NCBI RefSeq assembly: GCF_002002905.1
Contig: NZ_CP019509.1
Location: 1,922,001 to 1,986,000 of the forward strand
Length of the DNA: 64,000 nucleotides
DNA from: Aquaspirillum sp. LM1
GTDB lineage: Bacteria; Pseudomonadota; Gammaproteobacteria; Burkholderiales; Aquaspirillaceae
Direction: 5' to 3'
In this document: positions 8,842 through 16,467 of the stretch, one piece after another
How positions within the stretch are numbered: position 1 is the first letter of the stretch
How the letters are laid out: each line of letters starts with the position of its first letter
Position numbers and translations under genes: made by a program
Notes under the pieces: model-generated
What the model saw: only the letters and a program-made list of their open reading frames with translations
The model's database searches: none
Told to the model about the DNA's origin: nothing

Positions 8842-8863
8842 CGCCGCTGCTTGCGGCGTTTTT
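8842..8863 (+). terminator. Terminator-like hairpin between tRNA-Ala and tRNA-Glu
   Basis: CGCCGC and GCGGCG arms with a five-base loop are followed directly by TTTTT. It lies only 16 bases before tRNA-Glu, with no room for another promoter, so the downstream tRNAs depend on read-through or on the hairpin acting as a processing signal. Confidence 0.65.
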
Positions 8864-8879
8864 AGTCAACCAGGCCGTA

Positions 8880-8955
8880 GTCCCCATCGTCTAGAGGCCT
8901 AGGACACCGCCCTTTCACGGCGATAACCGGGGTTCGAATCCCCGTGGGGACGCCA
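8880..8955 (+). tRNA. tRNA-Glu (anticodon TTC)
   Basis: 76 bases including encoded CCA. The acceptor GTCCCCA pairs with TGGGGAC. The anticodon loop CTTTCAC sits on a CCGCC/GGCG-type stem, giving anticodon TTC. The T arm reads GGTTCGAATCC. Confidence 0.97.
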
Positions 8956-9017
8956 GTATTCTGGTGTTGTTTCATCAGCACCCCGTTTCCCTAGCCCGGA
9001 AACGCGCACCCGACAGT

Positions 9018-9093
<76 letters not shown>

Positions 9094-9107
9094 CTTCAAA
9101 GCAACGC

Positions 9108-9142
9108 AGCAAACGCCGCTCTATGCGGCGTTTGCTGTTTTT
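9108..9142 (+). terminator. Rho-independent terminator of the tRNA cluster
   Basis: A 12-bp perfect stem (AGCAAACGCCGC and complement) with a five-base loop, followed by GTTTTT. It closes the Ala-Glu-Ala transcript and precedes the next gene. Confidence 0.9.
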
Positions 9143-9208
9143 GCGCTGCAAAATCGTGACAAAACTGTTATAACACGCGCCGTCCCCGTCACTTTTGAGC
9201 GCCCCGCC

Positions 9209-9523
9209 ATGCCCACCCCCGACATCTCCGACTACACCGCGCTGTTTACCCGCTACGGCAATTTGTCCGACATCTACATGGGTCCGGACGACGAACGTTT
9301 TCGCCTGCTGTTCGAGCAGGTCTGTCATCTGCTCAGTCAGCCATCCAGCTTTAACCAGCACCTGCCCGATGGCTTTGTGCGCACCGCCAAAAACTACCTG
9401 GCCGGCGACCCGCGCACCGTCACCCATATGCGCAACCCGGAAAACCGCCATTTCATGCTCAGCGACCTGTTCGACTACGTGGAACTCAAGCGCCGCATCG
9501 ACAGCCGCCGCCACCCGCACTGA
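9209..9523 (+). CDS. Conserved-looking hypothetical protein, 104 aa
   Basis: A small acidic/aromatic soluble protein with no signal peptide or membrane helix: MPTPDISDYTALFTRYGNL at the start, then FRLLFEQVCHLL and a C-terminal FDYVELKRRIDSRRHPH. I do not recognise a family. The codon use matches neighbouring chromosomal genes, supporting a real gene. It stands alone between the tRNA terminator and a repeat element. Its TGA stop coincides with the end of that repeat (TGA where the repeat consensus has TAA), so the natural C-terminus may have been changed by the insertion. Confidence 0.65.
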   Translation: MPTPDISDYTALFTRYGNLSDIYMGPDDERFRLLFEQVCHLLSQPSSFNQHLPDGFVRTAKNYLAGDPRTVTHMRNPENRHFMLSDLFDYVELKRRIDSRRHPH

Positions 9524-9636
9524 GGCGGCGCTGATTGATTCAGAAAAATCGTGTTTGCCAAAAGCAACATCCAGCCACATCAACACCCTGGATTCCCGCC
9601 TTCGCGGGAATGACGATTTTTTCAGCGTTTCCCTAA
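9520..9636 (+). repeat. 117-bp inverted-repeat element (dRS3-core family), copy A
   Basis: Right end TTCAGCGTTTCCCTAA and a decayed left end CTGAGGCGGCGCTGA are inverted relatives of each other. The core carries ATTCCCGCCTTCGCGGGAAT, which fits the neisserial dRS3 pattern ATTCCC-N8-GGGAAT. Same unit as at 13611, 52587 and 55569. It has no coding capacity. Confidence 0.85.
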
Positions 9637-9760
9637 GAGATGCGCAGAGGGCTGATTGATGCCGGGCCAGCGTGTTGGCAGAAAGCCAAGCCCAGCAAAA
9701 TCAAAAACCTGCATTCCAGTCTTTGCGGGAGTGACCATTTTTTTCCGCATTTTCCCAGTG
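9637..9760 (+). repeat. Decayed tandem copy of the same element
   Basis: Directly after copy A a second unit is still recognisable. It has GATGCGC and GCTGATTGAT near the left, AAAATCAAAAACCTG in the middle (shared with copy D), and a degenerate core ATTCCAGTCTTTGCGGGAGT followed by a T-run. Many substitutions show it is old. The remaining bases up to 9871 hold only the nrdR leader. Confidence 0.6.
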
Positions 9761-9871
9761 GCCAGCTGGCGGGTTTTGCCGGCTGGCCCACCGATTACAC
9801 CGCCGCTGTCATGGCGGCCAGCGGGGCGTTTCGGATAAGATACGCCCCATCAATTCAGTGGAACCCGCCTC

Positions 9872-10336
9872 ATGAAATGCCCATTTTGCGGCCACGCTGA
9901 CACCCAGGTGATCGATTCCCGCGTCAGCGAGGACGGTGCCAGCATCCGCCGCCGCCGCCGTTGCCTGCACTGCGAAAAGCGCTTCACCACCTTTGAAACC
10001 GCCGAAGTGCGCATGCCCCAGGTGGTCAAGCAGAACGGCCACCGCGCCGAATACGACGCCAGCAAGGTTCACACCAGCTTTATGCGCGCCCTGCACAAGC
10101 GCCCGGTGTCCACCACGCTGGTGGACGCCGCCATCGAGCGGATTGGCCACAAGCTGCTGGCGCTGGGCGAGCGGGAAATCAGCTCGCGCGAAATCGGCGA
10201 AATGGTGATGAACGAACTGGCCAAGCTAGACAAGGTGGCTTATGTGCGCTTTGCCTCGGTGTACCGCAGCTTCCAGGACGTGTCGGAGTTTTCCGACGCC
10301 ATTCGCGAAATTTCCCATTCCCCCCATCAGCCATGA
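9872..10336 (+). CDS. nrdR: NrdR, ribonucleotide reductase repressor
   Basis: 154 residues, normal length. The N-terminal zinc ribbon has CPFCG and CLHCEKRF; an ATP-cone domain follows ([16 protein letters not shown] onward). NrdR senses dATP/ATP and represses nrd operons at paired NrdR boxes. The stop overlaps the ribD start (ATGA at 10333-10336), the common nrdR-ribD pairing. Confidence 0.95.
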   Translation: MKCPFCGHADTQVIDSRVSEDGASIRRRRRCLHCEKRFTTFETAEVRMPQVVKQNGHRAEYDASKVHTSFMRALHKRPVSTTLVDAAIERIGHKLLALGEREISSREIGEMVMNELAKLDKVAYVRFASVYRSFQDVSEFSDAIREISHSPHQP

Positions 10337-11448
10337 CCGCATTCAGCACCGAAGACCACCAGTGGATGAGCCAGGCGCTGCGCCTGGCCGCGCAAGGCCT
10401 GCGCACCACCTCCCCTAACCCGCGCGTCGGCTGCCTGCTGGTGCGTGACGGCCAGCTGGTTGGCAGCGGCTGGCATCAGCGCGCGGGCGAACCACACGCC
10501 GAAGTGTACGCGCTGGCCGCCGCTGGCGAGCGCGCCGCCGGTGCCACCGCCTACGTCACCCTGGAGCCGTGCAGCCACCATGGCCGCACCCCGCCATGCG
10601 CCGATGCGCTGATTGCCGCCGGGGTCAGGCGGGTGGTGGCGGCGATGACCGACCCCAATCCACTGGTGGCCGGACGCGGCCTGCAACGACTGGCCGATGC
10701 CGGCATTCAGGCCGAACACGGCCTATTGGCCAGCGAAGCCGCCGAACTGAACAAGGGTTTCATCCTGCGCATGGTGGCAGGTCGGCCCTGGGTGACGGTC
10801 AAGCTGGGAGCCAGCCTGGACGGCAAAACCGCGCTCAGCGATGGGCGCAGCCAGTGGATTACCGGCCCGGCCGCCCGCGCCGATGTACAGGCGCTGCGTG
10901 CGCGCAGCTGTGCCATCCTGACCGGCTCTGGCACGGTGGCCGCCGATAACCCACGGCTGACCGTGCGCGATTTTGCCGTGGAGCGCCAGCCGCTGCGGGT
11001 GGTGGTGGAAGGGGTGATGTGTGCCGATTCTGCCGACCGGGAAATTTTCAGCGATGGCGGGGCCACCCTGCTGGCTTGCGCGCTGCCTCACCCGGCGCAT
11101 CAGGCGCGGCTGCAGGCACAAGGCGTGCGGGTACAGGTGCTGCCCGCCACCAATAACCCGGCCAAGGTAGACCTGGCCGCGCTCTTGCAGCAACTGGGCA
11201 GTGAAGGCATCAATGAAGTGCTGGTGGAAGCCGGCATGAGCCTGAATGGCGCGCTGCTGCACGCCGGGCTGGTGGATGAGCTGGTACTCTACCTGGCCCC
11301 GGTGACCCTGGGCCACGACAGCCGCGGCCTGTTCAGTATGCCACCCCTGCCCGGCCTGGAGCAGGCACAGCGCTGGCGCTGGCATGACATCAGCCGGGTG
11401 GGCGACGATATCCGCCTGACCCTGCGCCGCCCGCAGGCCCCGGCCTGA
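10333..11448 (+). CDS. ribD: RibD, bifunctional riboflavin deaminase/reductase
   Basis: 371 residues. The N-terminal cytidine-deaminase-like domain has the zinc site HAEVYAL and [16 protein letters not shown]. The C-terminal reductase domain begins near residue 150 with [13 protein letters not shown] and has [17 protein letters not shown]. It performs the second and third steps after GTP cyclohydrolase II in riboflavin synthesis. Translationally coupled to nrdR by ATGA. ribB lies apart at 52.7 kb under an FMN riboswitch; no riboswitch precedes ribD here. Confidence 0.95.
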   Translation: MTAFSTEDHQWMSQALRLAAQGLRTTSPNPRVGCLLVRDGQLVGSGWHQRAGEPHAEVYALAAAGERAAGATAYVTLEPCSHHGRTPPCADALIAAGVRRVVAAMTDPNPLVAGRGLQRLADAGIQAEHGLLASEAAELNKGFILRMVAGRPWVTVKLGASLDGKTALSDGRSQWITGPAARADVQALRARSCAILTGSGTVAADNPRLTVRDFAVERQPLRVVVEGVMCADSADREIFSDGGATLLACALPHPAHQARLQAQGVRVQVLPATNNPAKVDLAALLQQLGSEGINEVLVEAGMSLNGALLHAGLVDELVLYLAPVTLGHDSRGLFSMPPLPGLEQAQRWRWHDISRVGDDIRLTLRRPQAPA

Positions 11449-11545
11449 TGCAGTCAAGCGGCCCTGGCCAGACGTGTGGGCGCGGCAGCGCAAGAAGTCC
11501 GGCAAGGCACCTCTCCCCACCGCCAGGCCGCTATGGTGAGTGCTT

Positions 11546-11976
11546 TTAGCGTCCTGCGTCGGTGCGTGCGCCAGGCATTGGCCGCAGACGACCGCCAACA
11601 ATCTGTACCCTGACCCCGCGCCGCCACGGCGGCGGGCTGGCAAAGGCAAACTGCTGCACGCTGCCACCATCCAGCTGGACATGCACCGTCCAGCTGCGAT
11701 TGCGCCAGCGCTCGGCAGCCAGTTCCTGCTCGATCCTCTCACCAGCCAGCATGCCTGCTGCACCGCCGTACACCGCGCCGGGTGGGCCGGATTGCTGAGC
11801 CCCCAATGCGCGCCGGCCTGGGCTCCAGCGTGCTTGCCAGCACCGCTTGGGCGCTCGGCCACCGGGGCCTCCACCCACACCACCACGCCCTGACGCGGCT
11901 GGGTGTGGACATTCCAGTTGCCTGCCCACGCCGGCAGCGCCAGCAAAATCAGGCCAAGCAGTCGCCAAGGTGACAT
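11546..11976 (-). pseudogene. Glycine-zipper surface protein with a frameshift
   Basis: The minus-strand frame from 11976 starts MSPWRLLGLILLALPAWAG, a clear signal peptide, and runs to GAGKHAGAQAGA. Near 11800-11812 the sensible reading moves to another frame: QQSGPPGAVYGGAAGMLAG, then VHVQLDGGSVQQFAFASPPP and VRVQIVGG to a TAA at 11546. Together these read like a SlyB/17-kDa-antigen type glycine-zipper protein of about 140 residues. In the unshifted frame the reading continues antisense through ribD, which is implausible. One missing or extra base explains it. Sequencing error cannot be excluded. Confidence 0.6.
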
Positions 11977-12030
11977 CGGGGGCTCCTTGCGCAGTGCCAG
12001 CGCCAGCCTGTGGCCAGCGCGCGGCGCGGT

Positions 12031-13446
12031 TTAACGGAAAAACACCAGGGTGAGCAGCACAAACAGCGGGAACAGAAACACCCAAGCCCACCCCATATAG
12101 CCAAAAAACCCTGGCATTGGCACGCCGCGCTGTTCGGCAATGGCCTTGATCATGAAATTGGGCGCATTGCCAATATAGCTGTTTGCTCCCATGAACACCG
12201 CCCCGGCAGAAATGGCCAGCAGGGTGGCGCTGTACTCGGTCATCATCTGCGTGGCATCGCCGCTGGCCAGGTTGAAGAACACCAGGTAGGTCGGTGCATT
12301 GTCCAGGAAGCTGGACAGCGAACCGGTCAGCCAGAAATACATCGGGTTGATCGGGCTGCCGTCAGCGCTGGACACCAGCGCCACCAGCGCGGCCAGATCG
12401 CCTTGCGGGCCGGCGCGCAAAATGGCAATCGCCGGGGCCATGGTGATGAAGATGGCGGCAAACAGCTTGCCCACTTCGGCAATTGGCCCCCAATTGAATT
12501 CATTGGCGTCGCGCAGGGTGGTGGGCGTCAGCGCCAGCGAGGCCCCCGCCAGCGTCAGCAAAATGCCGTCGCGCAGCAGATTCTGAATGCCTACCTTGAC
12601 CCCGAGCACATTCAGGTCCAGCCCTGGCTGCCACATGCCGGACATCAGCACGGCGCCCACCACGCCGGCCAGCAGGGCAAAATTGAACACGCCCTGAATA
12701 CCCAGACGCGCGTTGTCCGGGGTGGGGTCGCGCGGCAGCACACCTTCCTTACGGTAGTAATGGCTGTCGAGCAGATAAAACACCACCAGCAGAATCAGGC
12801 AGGCCGTCAGCACCGGCAGCAGCATATTGCTGAACGTCCAGGCAAAGCTGACGCCTTTCAAAAAACCCAGAAACAACGGCGGGTCACCAATCGGGGTGAG
12901 GCCGCCGCCGATATTGCCCACCAGGAAAATAAAAAACACCACCACATGCACATTATGGCGGCGGTTGTCGTTGGCACGCAGCAGCGGGCGAATCAGCAGC
13001 ATGGCGGCGCCGGTGGTGCCCATCAGGCTGGCGCAGGCCGCGCCCAGCGCCAGCAGGCCAGTGTTCAGCACGGGTGAGCCGTGCAGGTTGCCGGTAATCA
13101 GAATGCCGCCAGAAATGGTGTACAAGGCAAACAGCAGCACAATAAATGGCAGGTATTCGTCCACCATGGCGTGTACCACCACCCCACCCGCCGTGGCCGG
13201 ATCCAGCCACAGCGCGCAGGGCAGCAAAAACGCCAGCGCCCAGCCCAGCGAGATTTTGCCAAAATGATGGTGCCAGACTTCCGGAGCCACGATCGGAAAC
13301 AGCGCAATCGACAGCAATAGCCCGGCAAAAGGCAGCGCCCACAGCAGGGAAAGCTGGCTGCCATCCAGGCCAGCCGCGTGCGCCAGGCCAGGGCTGAGCG
13401 CGCCGGCCAGCAGGGTCAGTCGGAACAACGTGCGTGCAACAGACAT
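12031..13446 (-). CDS. NhaD-type sodium:proton antiporter (ion transporter superfamily)
   Basis: 471 residues, largely hydrophobic with about 12 predicted membrane segments, after a cleavable-looking N-terminus ending GLAHA. Segments such as GNIGGGLTPIGDPPLFLGF, LTGSLSSFLDNAPTYLVFF and GANSYIGNAPNFMIKAIAE match the NhaD/CitM/ArsB transporter superfamily, with the paired re-entrant Asn-Pro/Gly loops. NhaD members exchange Na+ or Li+ for H+ at alkaline pH. The start was fixed by the strong ribosome site AAGAGGAG seven bases upstream of the ATG at 13446. The substrate is inferred from family only. Confidence 0.85.
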   Translation of the reverse strand: MSVARTLFRLTLLAGALSPGLAHAAGLDGSQLSLLWALPFAGLLLSIALFPIVAPEVWHHHFGKISLGWALAFLLPCALWLDPATAGGVVVHAMVDEYLPFIVLLFALYTISGGILITGNLHGSPVLNTGLLALGAACASLMGTTGAAMLLIRPLLRANDNRRHNVHVVVFFIFLVGNIGGGLTPIGDPPLFLGFLKGVSFAWTFSNMLLPVLTACLILLVVFYLLDSHYYRKEGVLPRDPTPDNARLGIQGVFNFALLAGVVGAVLMSGMWQPGLDLNVLGVKVGIQNLLRDGILLTLAGASLALTPTTLRDANEFNWGPIAEVGKLFAAIFITMAPAIAILRAGPQGDLAALVALVSSADGSPINPMYFWLTGSLSSFLDNAPTYLVFFNLASGDATQMMTEYSATLLAISAGAVFMGANSYIGNAPNFMIKAIAEQRGVPMPGFFGYMGWAWVFLFPLFVLLTLVFFR

Positions 13447-13584
13447 GCAAACTCCTCTTAAAGGCAGGCCAGAGGGCGCACCGGCCATCCGGCAAGAATG
13501 AAAGCCACATCGACGCGGCGCAGTGTCCGTCAGAGTCGTTACGGTCGCAGACAGTACAAAGAAGTACGGCAAGGCTGCGAACAA
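13447..13584 (-). promoter_or_regulatory. Structured 5' leader of the antiporter gene (candidate RNA regulator)
   Basis: On the minus strand a nested hairpin forms: CGCAG pairs with CTGCG about 30 bases later and encloses GTAC-TTCTTT-GTAC. A GACTCTGACGGACAC segment and the GAGGAG ribosome site follow. An open frame in phase with the antiporter runs through it but looks non-protein-like. It could be a cation-responsive leader. I could not match it to a known riboswitch class by eye. Confidence 0.3.
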
Positions 13585-13610
13585 CGCCAGGAGGGTTTTG
13601 TGAGTGGCTC

Positions 13611-13710
13611 TTAAGGAAACGCTGAAAAAATCGTCATTCCCGCGAAGGCGGGAATCCAGGGTGTTGATTTTGGCAAAACGATTTTTCTGAATAAATCAGC
13701 GCGTCCTTAA
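13611..13710 (-). repeat. Inverted-repeat element (dRS3-core family), copy B, 100 bp
   Basis: Ends are TTAAGGAAACGCTGA and TCAGCGCGTCCTTAA, inverted relative to each other. The core is ATTCCCGCGAAGGCGGGAAT. It is 17 bp shorter than the 117-bp copies through loss in the spacer. Its right-end TTAA supplies the TAA stop codon of gloA (complement of 13707-13709). Confidence 0.88.
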
Positions 13711-14096
13711 TGGCTGCCGCGCTGGATGAACTCGATCTTGTAGCCATCCGGGTCTTCGACAAAGGCAATGATGGTACTGCCATGCTTCATCGGGCCGGCT
13801 TCGCGGGTCACCTTGCCACCCAGCGCGCGCACCTGGTCACAGGCAGCGGCGGCATCGGCCACTTCCACGGCAATATGGCCGTAGCCATTACCCAGTTCAT
13901 AGCGGGCGGTGTCCCAGTTATGGGTGAGCTCAATCACCGTGTGGTCGGCCTCGTCGCCGTAACCAACAAACGCCAGGGTGAAACGGCCTTCTGGGTAGTC
14001 GGTGCGGCGCAGCAGGCGCATACCCAGCACTTCGGTGTAAAAACGCAGCGAGGCATCCAGATCGCCAACGCGCAACATGGTGTGCAATAAACGCAT
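13707..14096 (-). CDS. gloA: GloA, lactoylglutathione lyase (glyoxalase I)
   Basis: 129 residues, two vicinal-oxygen-chelate repeats. It isomerises the methylglyoxal-glutathione hemithioacetal to S-lactoylglutathione. Metal ligands are visible in order: His in [10 protein letters not shown], Glu in [10 protein letters not shown], His in GYGHIAVEV and Glu in YKIEFIQRG. Single-gene unit. The stop codon lies within the end of repeat copy B, so the insertion occurred at the extreme 3' end without shortening the conserved domain. Confidence 0.95.
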   Translation of the reverse strand: MRLLHTMLRVGDLDASLRFYTEVLGMRLLRRTDYPEGRFTLAFVGYGDEADHTVIELTHNWDTARYELGNGYGHIAVEVADAAAACDQVRALGGKVTREAGPMKHGSTIIAFVEDPDGYKIEFIQRGSH

Positions 14097-14290
14097 GAAA
14101 TCATCTCCAGCAAGCTTGGGGCCGGCACAGTCTGACTCACGCCAGCGCAGGCGTCGAGTCGGGGCAAGCCCGTCGCGGGGGTGGGGGAAAGGGCGGGCAG
14201 GCCAGCGCAGGCGTCATGATCTGACCGGGGCGGTCAGCCTGATCTTGACAAGGCTGGATCAGGCAAGCAAATTGACCTGAAAAGGCCAGT

Positions 14291-15001
14291 TCACCACTGT
14301 GGCGCGTATTGTCCGTGCTGTTTCAGCCAGGCGCGCTGGGCGGCCCAATCCGGGTATAAACGGCTTACTTCGACCCAGAACGCCGCCGAATGGTTCATTT
14401 CCAGGCAATGCGCCAGCTCGTGGGCAATGACATAGTCAATCACCGTCAGCGGGGCAAATAGTAGCCGCCAGGACAGGCGGATCACCCTGGCCTGGGTGCA
14501 ACTGCCCCAGCGCCCCTTGGCCGATGACAGTTTCAGCGTGCTGGGGGCAAGCTGCCAGCGCGGGGCAAACAGGGCCAGTCGTTCGGCAAACAGCCGTTCG
14601 GCCATGCTGCGGTAGCGCTGTTCCAGCAGCTGTCTGGCGTGCGCATCGTCGCGCGCGCCGCATACCCGCACCCGATCGGGCTCCAGCACCACGCTGGGCC
14701 GGTCGGCTTGTTCACGCGAGACCGGCAAGGGCTTGCCCAGCAGCCAGACCTGCTCCAGCGCGGCCTGCGCCTGGCTGGGGGCGTGCGCGGCCAGCCGGTC
14801 GAGGTGTCGCCACAGCCAGTCGTGGCGGGTGGCCAGAATGGCCAGGATTTGCACCTGGCTCATTGCCAGGGGCGCGCGCACTTCTACCCCGTTCGGGCTG
14901 ACCTGCAGCCCCAGGCTTTTGCGGTTGCTGCGCACCAGGATAAATGGCAGCGGGCCGCGCGCGGTGTTGAGCTGGCTGTGGGTGACGGTGGGGGTAGCCA
15001 T
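14291..15001 (-). CDS. YgjP-type (DUF45/SprT-like) metallopeptidase-fold protein
   Basis: 236 residues. The zincin motif HELAHCLEMNHSAAFW sits near residue 185, and SSAKGRWGSCTQARVIRLSW precedes it, as in the YgjP/M48-related family. The family is often encoded beside restriction or cell-envelope genes and its substrate is unknown. Here it is nine bases downstream of plsC on the same strand, making a gmhB-plsC-ygjP run. No signal peptide, so probably cytosolic. Confidence 0.85.
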   Translation of the reverse strand: MATPTVTHSQLNTARGPLPFILVRSNRKSLGLQVSPNGVEVRAPLAMSQVQILAILATRHDWLWRHLDRLAAHAPSQAQAALEQVWLLGKPLPVSREQADRPSVVLEPDRVRVCGARDDAHARQLLEQRYRSMAERLFAERLALFAPRWQLAPSTLKLSSAKGRWGSCTQARVIRLSWRLLFAPLTVIDYVIAHELAHCLEMNHSAAFWVEVSRLYPDWAAQRAWLKQHGQYAPQW

Positions 15002-15010
15002 GCGGTCAGG

Positions 15011-15736
15011 TCAGGCAGGCGAAGGCGTGCCGTTGCCAGGCAACTGAGCCTGCTGGGCGCTGATCCACTGTTCCACGGCCTGGGTCAGGCTTTCGGCGGT
15101 GTGGCCGGCGGGCAGGATGGCCGGGCCGATGATGACGTCAATCGTACCGGGGTACTTCAAAAATGCATTGCGCGGCCACAGCGTGCCGGAATTCAGCGCC
15201 ACCGGCACGGTGGGCGCATCCAGCGACAGTGCCAGCCGGGCACCGCCCTGCTTGAACTTGCCCAGCTGACCGGGTGGCATGCGGGTGCCTTCCGGAAAAA
15301 TCACAATCCAGAAGCCATCCTTCATCCGGTCTTTGCCCAGGGCCACCAGCTGCTGGGCGGCCTGGCGGCTTTTGCGGTCGATCATGATCGCGCTGACCGC
15401 GGCCAGCCCCCAGCCAAAAAACGGCACCCACATCAGTTCTTTTTTGGCCACCCACACCTGACGCGGAAAAATCAGCTGCAGCGCCATGGTTTCCCAGCCA
15501 GACTGATGCTGGCAGGCAATGATCGACGGCGTACTGGGAATATGCTCGGCCCCGCGCACCCGAAACCCCAGCCCGCAGGTCAGCCGCAGCCAGGCCAGCA
15601 TCAGGTGGGTCCAGGTGGTGACCACCCGATGCCGAAACACTCGGGGAAACGGCAGCATGGCAATCGCCAGCAGCGAATACGGCGGGGTGAGCAGCAAAAA
15701 GCCCACCCAGTACAGCAGATTACGCAACAGCAACAT
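15011..15736 (-). CDS. plsC: PlsC, 1-acyl-sn-glycerol-3-phosphate acyltransferase
   Basis: 241 residues with an N-terminal membrane helix (LLRNLLYWVGFLLLTPPYSL). Acyltransferase motif I is HQSGWE (variant of H-x4-D), motif III is FPEGTRMPPGQ, and VPVALNSG is motif IV. It makes phosphatidic acid from lysophosphatidic acid at the inner membrane. The ATG at 15736 was chosen because the in-frame TTG at 15793 lies inside gmhB. gmhB-plsC pairing is common in beta- and gammaproteobacteria. Motif I ending in Glu rather than Asp is slightly unusual. Confidence 0.88.
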   Translation of the reverse strand: MLLLRNLLYWVGFLLLTPPYSLLAIAMLPFPRVFRHRVVTTWTHLMLAWLRLTCGLGFRVRGAEHIPSTPSIIACQHQSGWETMALQLIFPRQVWVAKKELMWVPFFGWGLAAVSAIMIDRKSRQAAQQLVALGKDRMKDGFWIVIFPEGTRMPPGQLGKFKQGGARLALSLDAPTVPVALNSGTLWPRNAFLKYPGTIDVIIGPAILPAGHTAESLTQAVEQWISAQQAQLPGNGTPSPA

Positions 15737-15773
15737 AAAGGGTTTGTCTCGAGTCACAACGTTCAGGAACAGT

Positions 15774-16319
15774 TTAATCGTCGCCCTGGCCAATCAGGTA
15801 CTCGGCGGCAATAAACAAATCATCAAACACCTGGGTGCGCGGCGGCAGGTCGCCTTTGGCCAGGGTAGCGTCGCCCTTGCCGGTGCGCACCAGGATAGGC
15901 TGGCCGCCCACTGCCGCCACGGCCTGCAGGTCGCGCAGGCTGTCGCCAATCAGCGGCAGGCTTTCCGGGCGCACGCCAAAGCGTTCGGCAATGTCCAGCA
16001 CCATGCCCGGCAGCGGCTTGCGACAGGCGCACTGGCTGTCTGGCTTGTGCGGACAGAAAAACACCGCGTCAATCCGCCCGCCGGCCTTGTGTGCCAGGCG
16101 GTGCATCTTTTCATGCATGGCATTGAGCGCATGCATGTCAAACAAGCCCCGACCCAGGCCGGACTGATTGGTGGCCACCACCACATGCCAGCCGGCTTGC
16201 GACAGCAGGGCGATGGCTTCCAGGCTGCGTGGCAGGGCCACCCATTCCAGGCTGTTCTTGACGAAGTCGTCGCGGTCCTGGTTGATGACGCCGTCGCGGT
16301 CGAGGATGACGAGTTTCAT
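15774..16319 (-). CDS. gmhB: GmhB, D-glycero-D-manno-heptose-1,7-bisphosphate 7-phosphatase
   Basis: 181 residues, HAD phosphatase. Motif I is ILDRDGVIN, motif II lies in VVATNQSG, the zinc-binding loop has CPHKPDSQCACRKP, and motif IV is LIGDSLRDLQA. It removes the 7-phosphate in ADP-heptose synthesis for LPS core. It is upstream of plsC on the same strand with a 37-base gap. Start ATG at 16319 gives the exact conserved N-terminus MKLVILDRDG. Confidence 0.93.
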   Translation of the reverse strand: MKLVILDRDGVINQDRDDFVKNSLEWVALPRSLEAIALLSQAGWHVVVATNQSGLGRGLFDMHALNAMHEKMHRLAHKAGGRIDAVFFCPHKPDSQCACRKPLPGMVLDIAERFGVRPESLPLIGDSLRDLQAVAAVGGQPILVRTGKGDATLAKGDLPPRTQVFDDLFIAAEYLIGQGDD

Positions 16320-16422
16320 GTAGGCAATCCAAGTCAGAAAGCGCCGGCCCGGCTGTGGCCCGGCTGCACTTCATTGTGTCAGCGCTGCCGGGGCGCTGGC
16401 AAGGCCAGCGCGCAGACAGCAG

Positions 16423-16448
16423 GCGGCCCGCCGGTCATGGCGGGCCGC
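16423..16448. repeat. 10-bp perfect GC hairpin downstream of glyS
   Basis: GCGGCCCGCC and its complement with a six-base loop, 20 bases past the glyS stop. It lacks a T-run on the minus strand, so it is a mRNA-end hairpin rather than a classic terminator. Confidence 0.4.
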
Positions 16449-16467
16449 AGAGGGGGTGGTACAGGGT

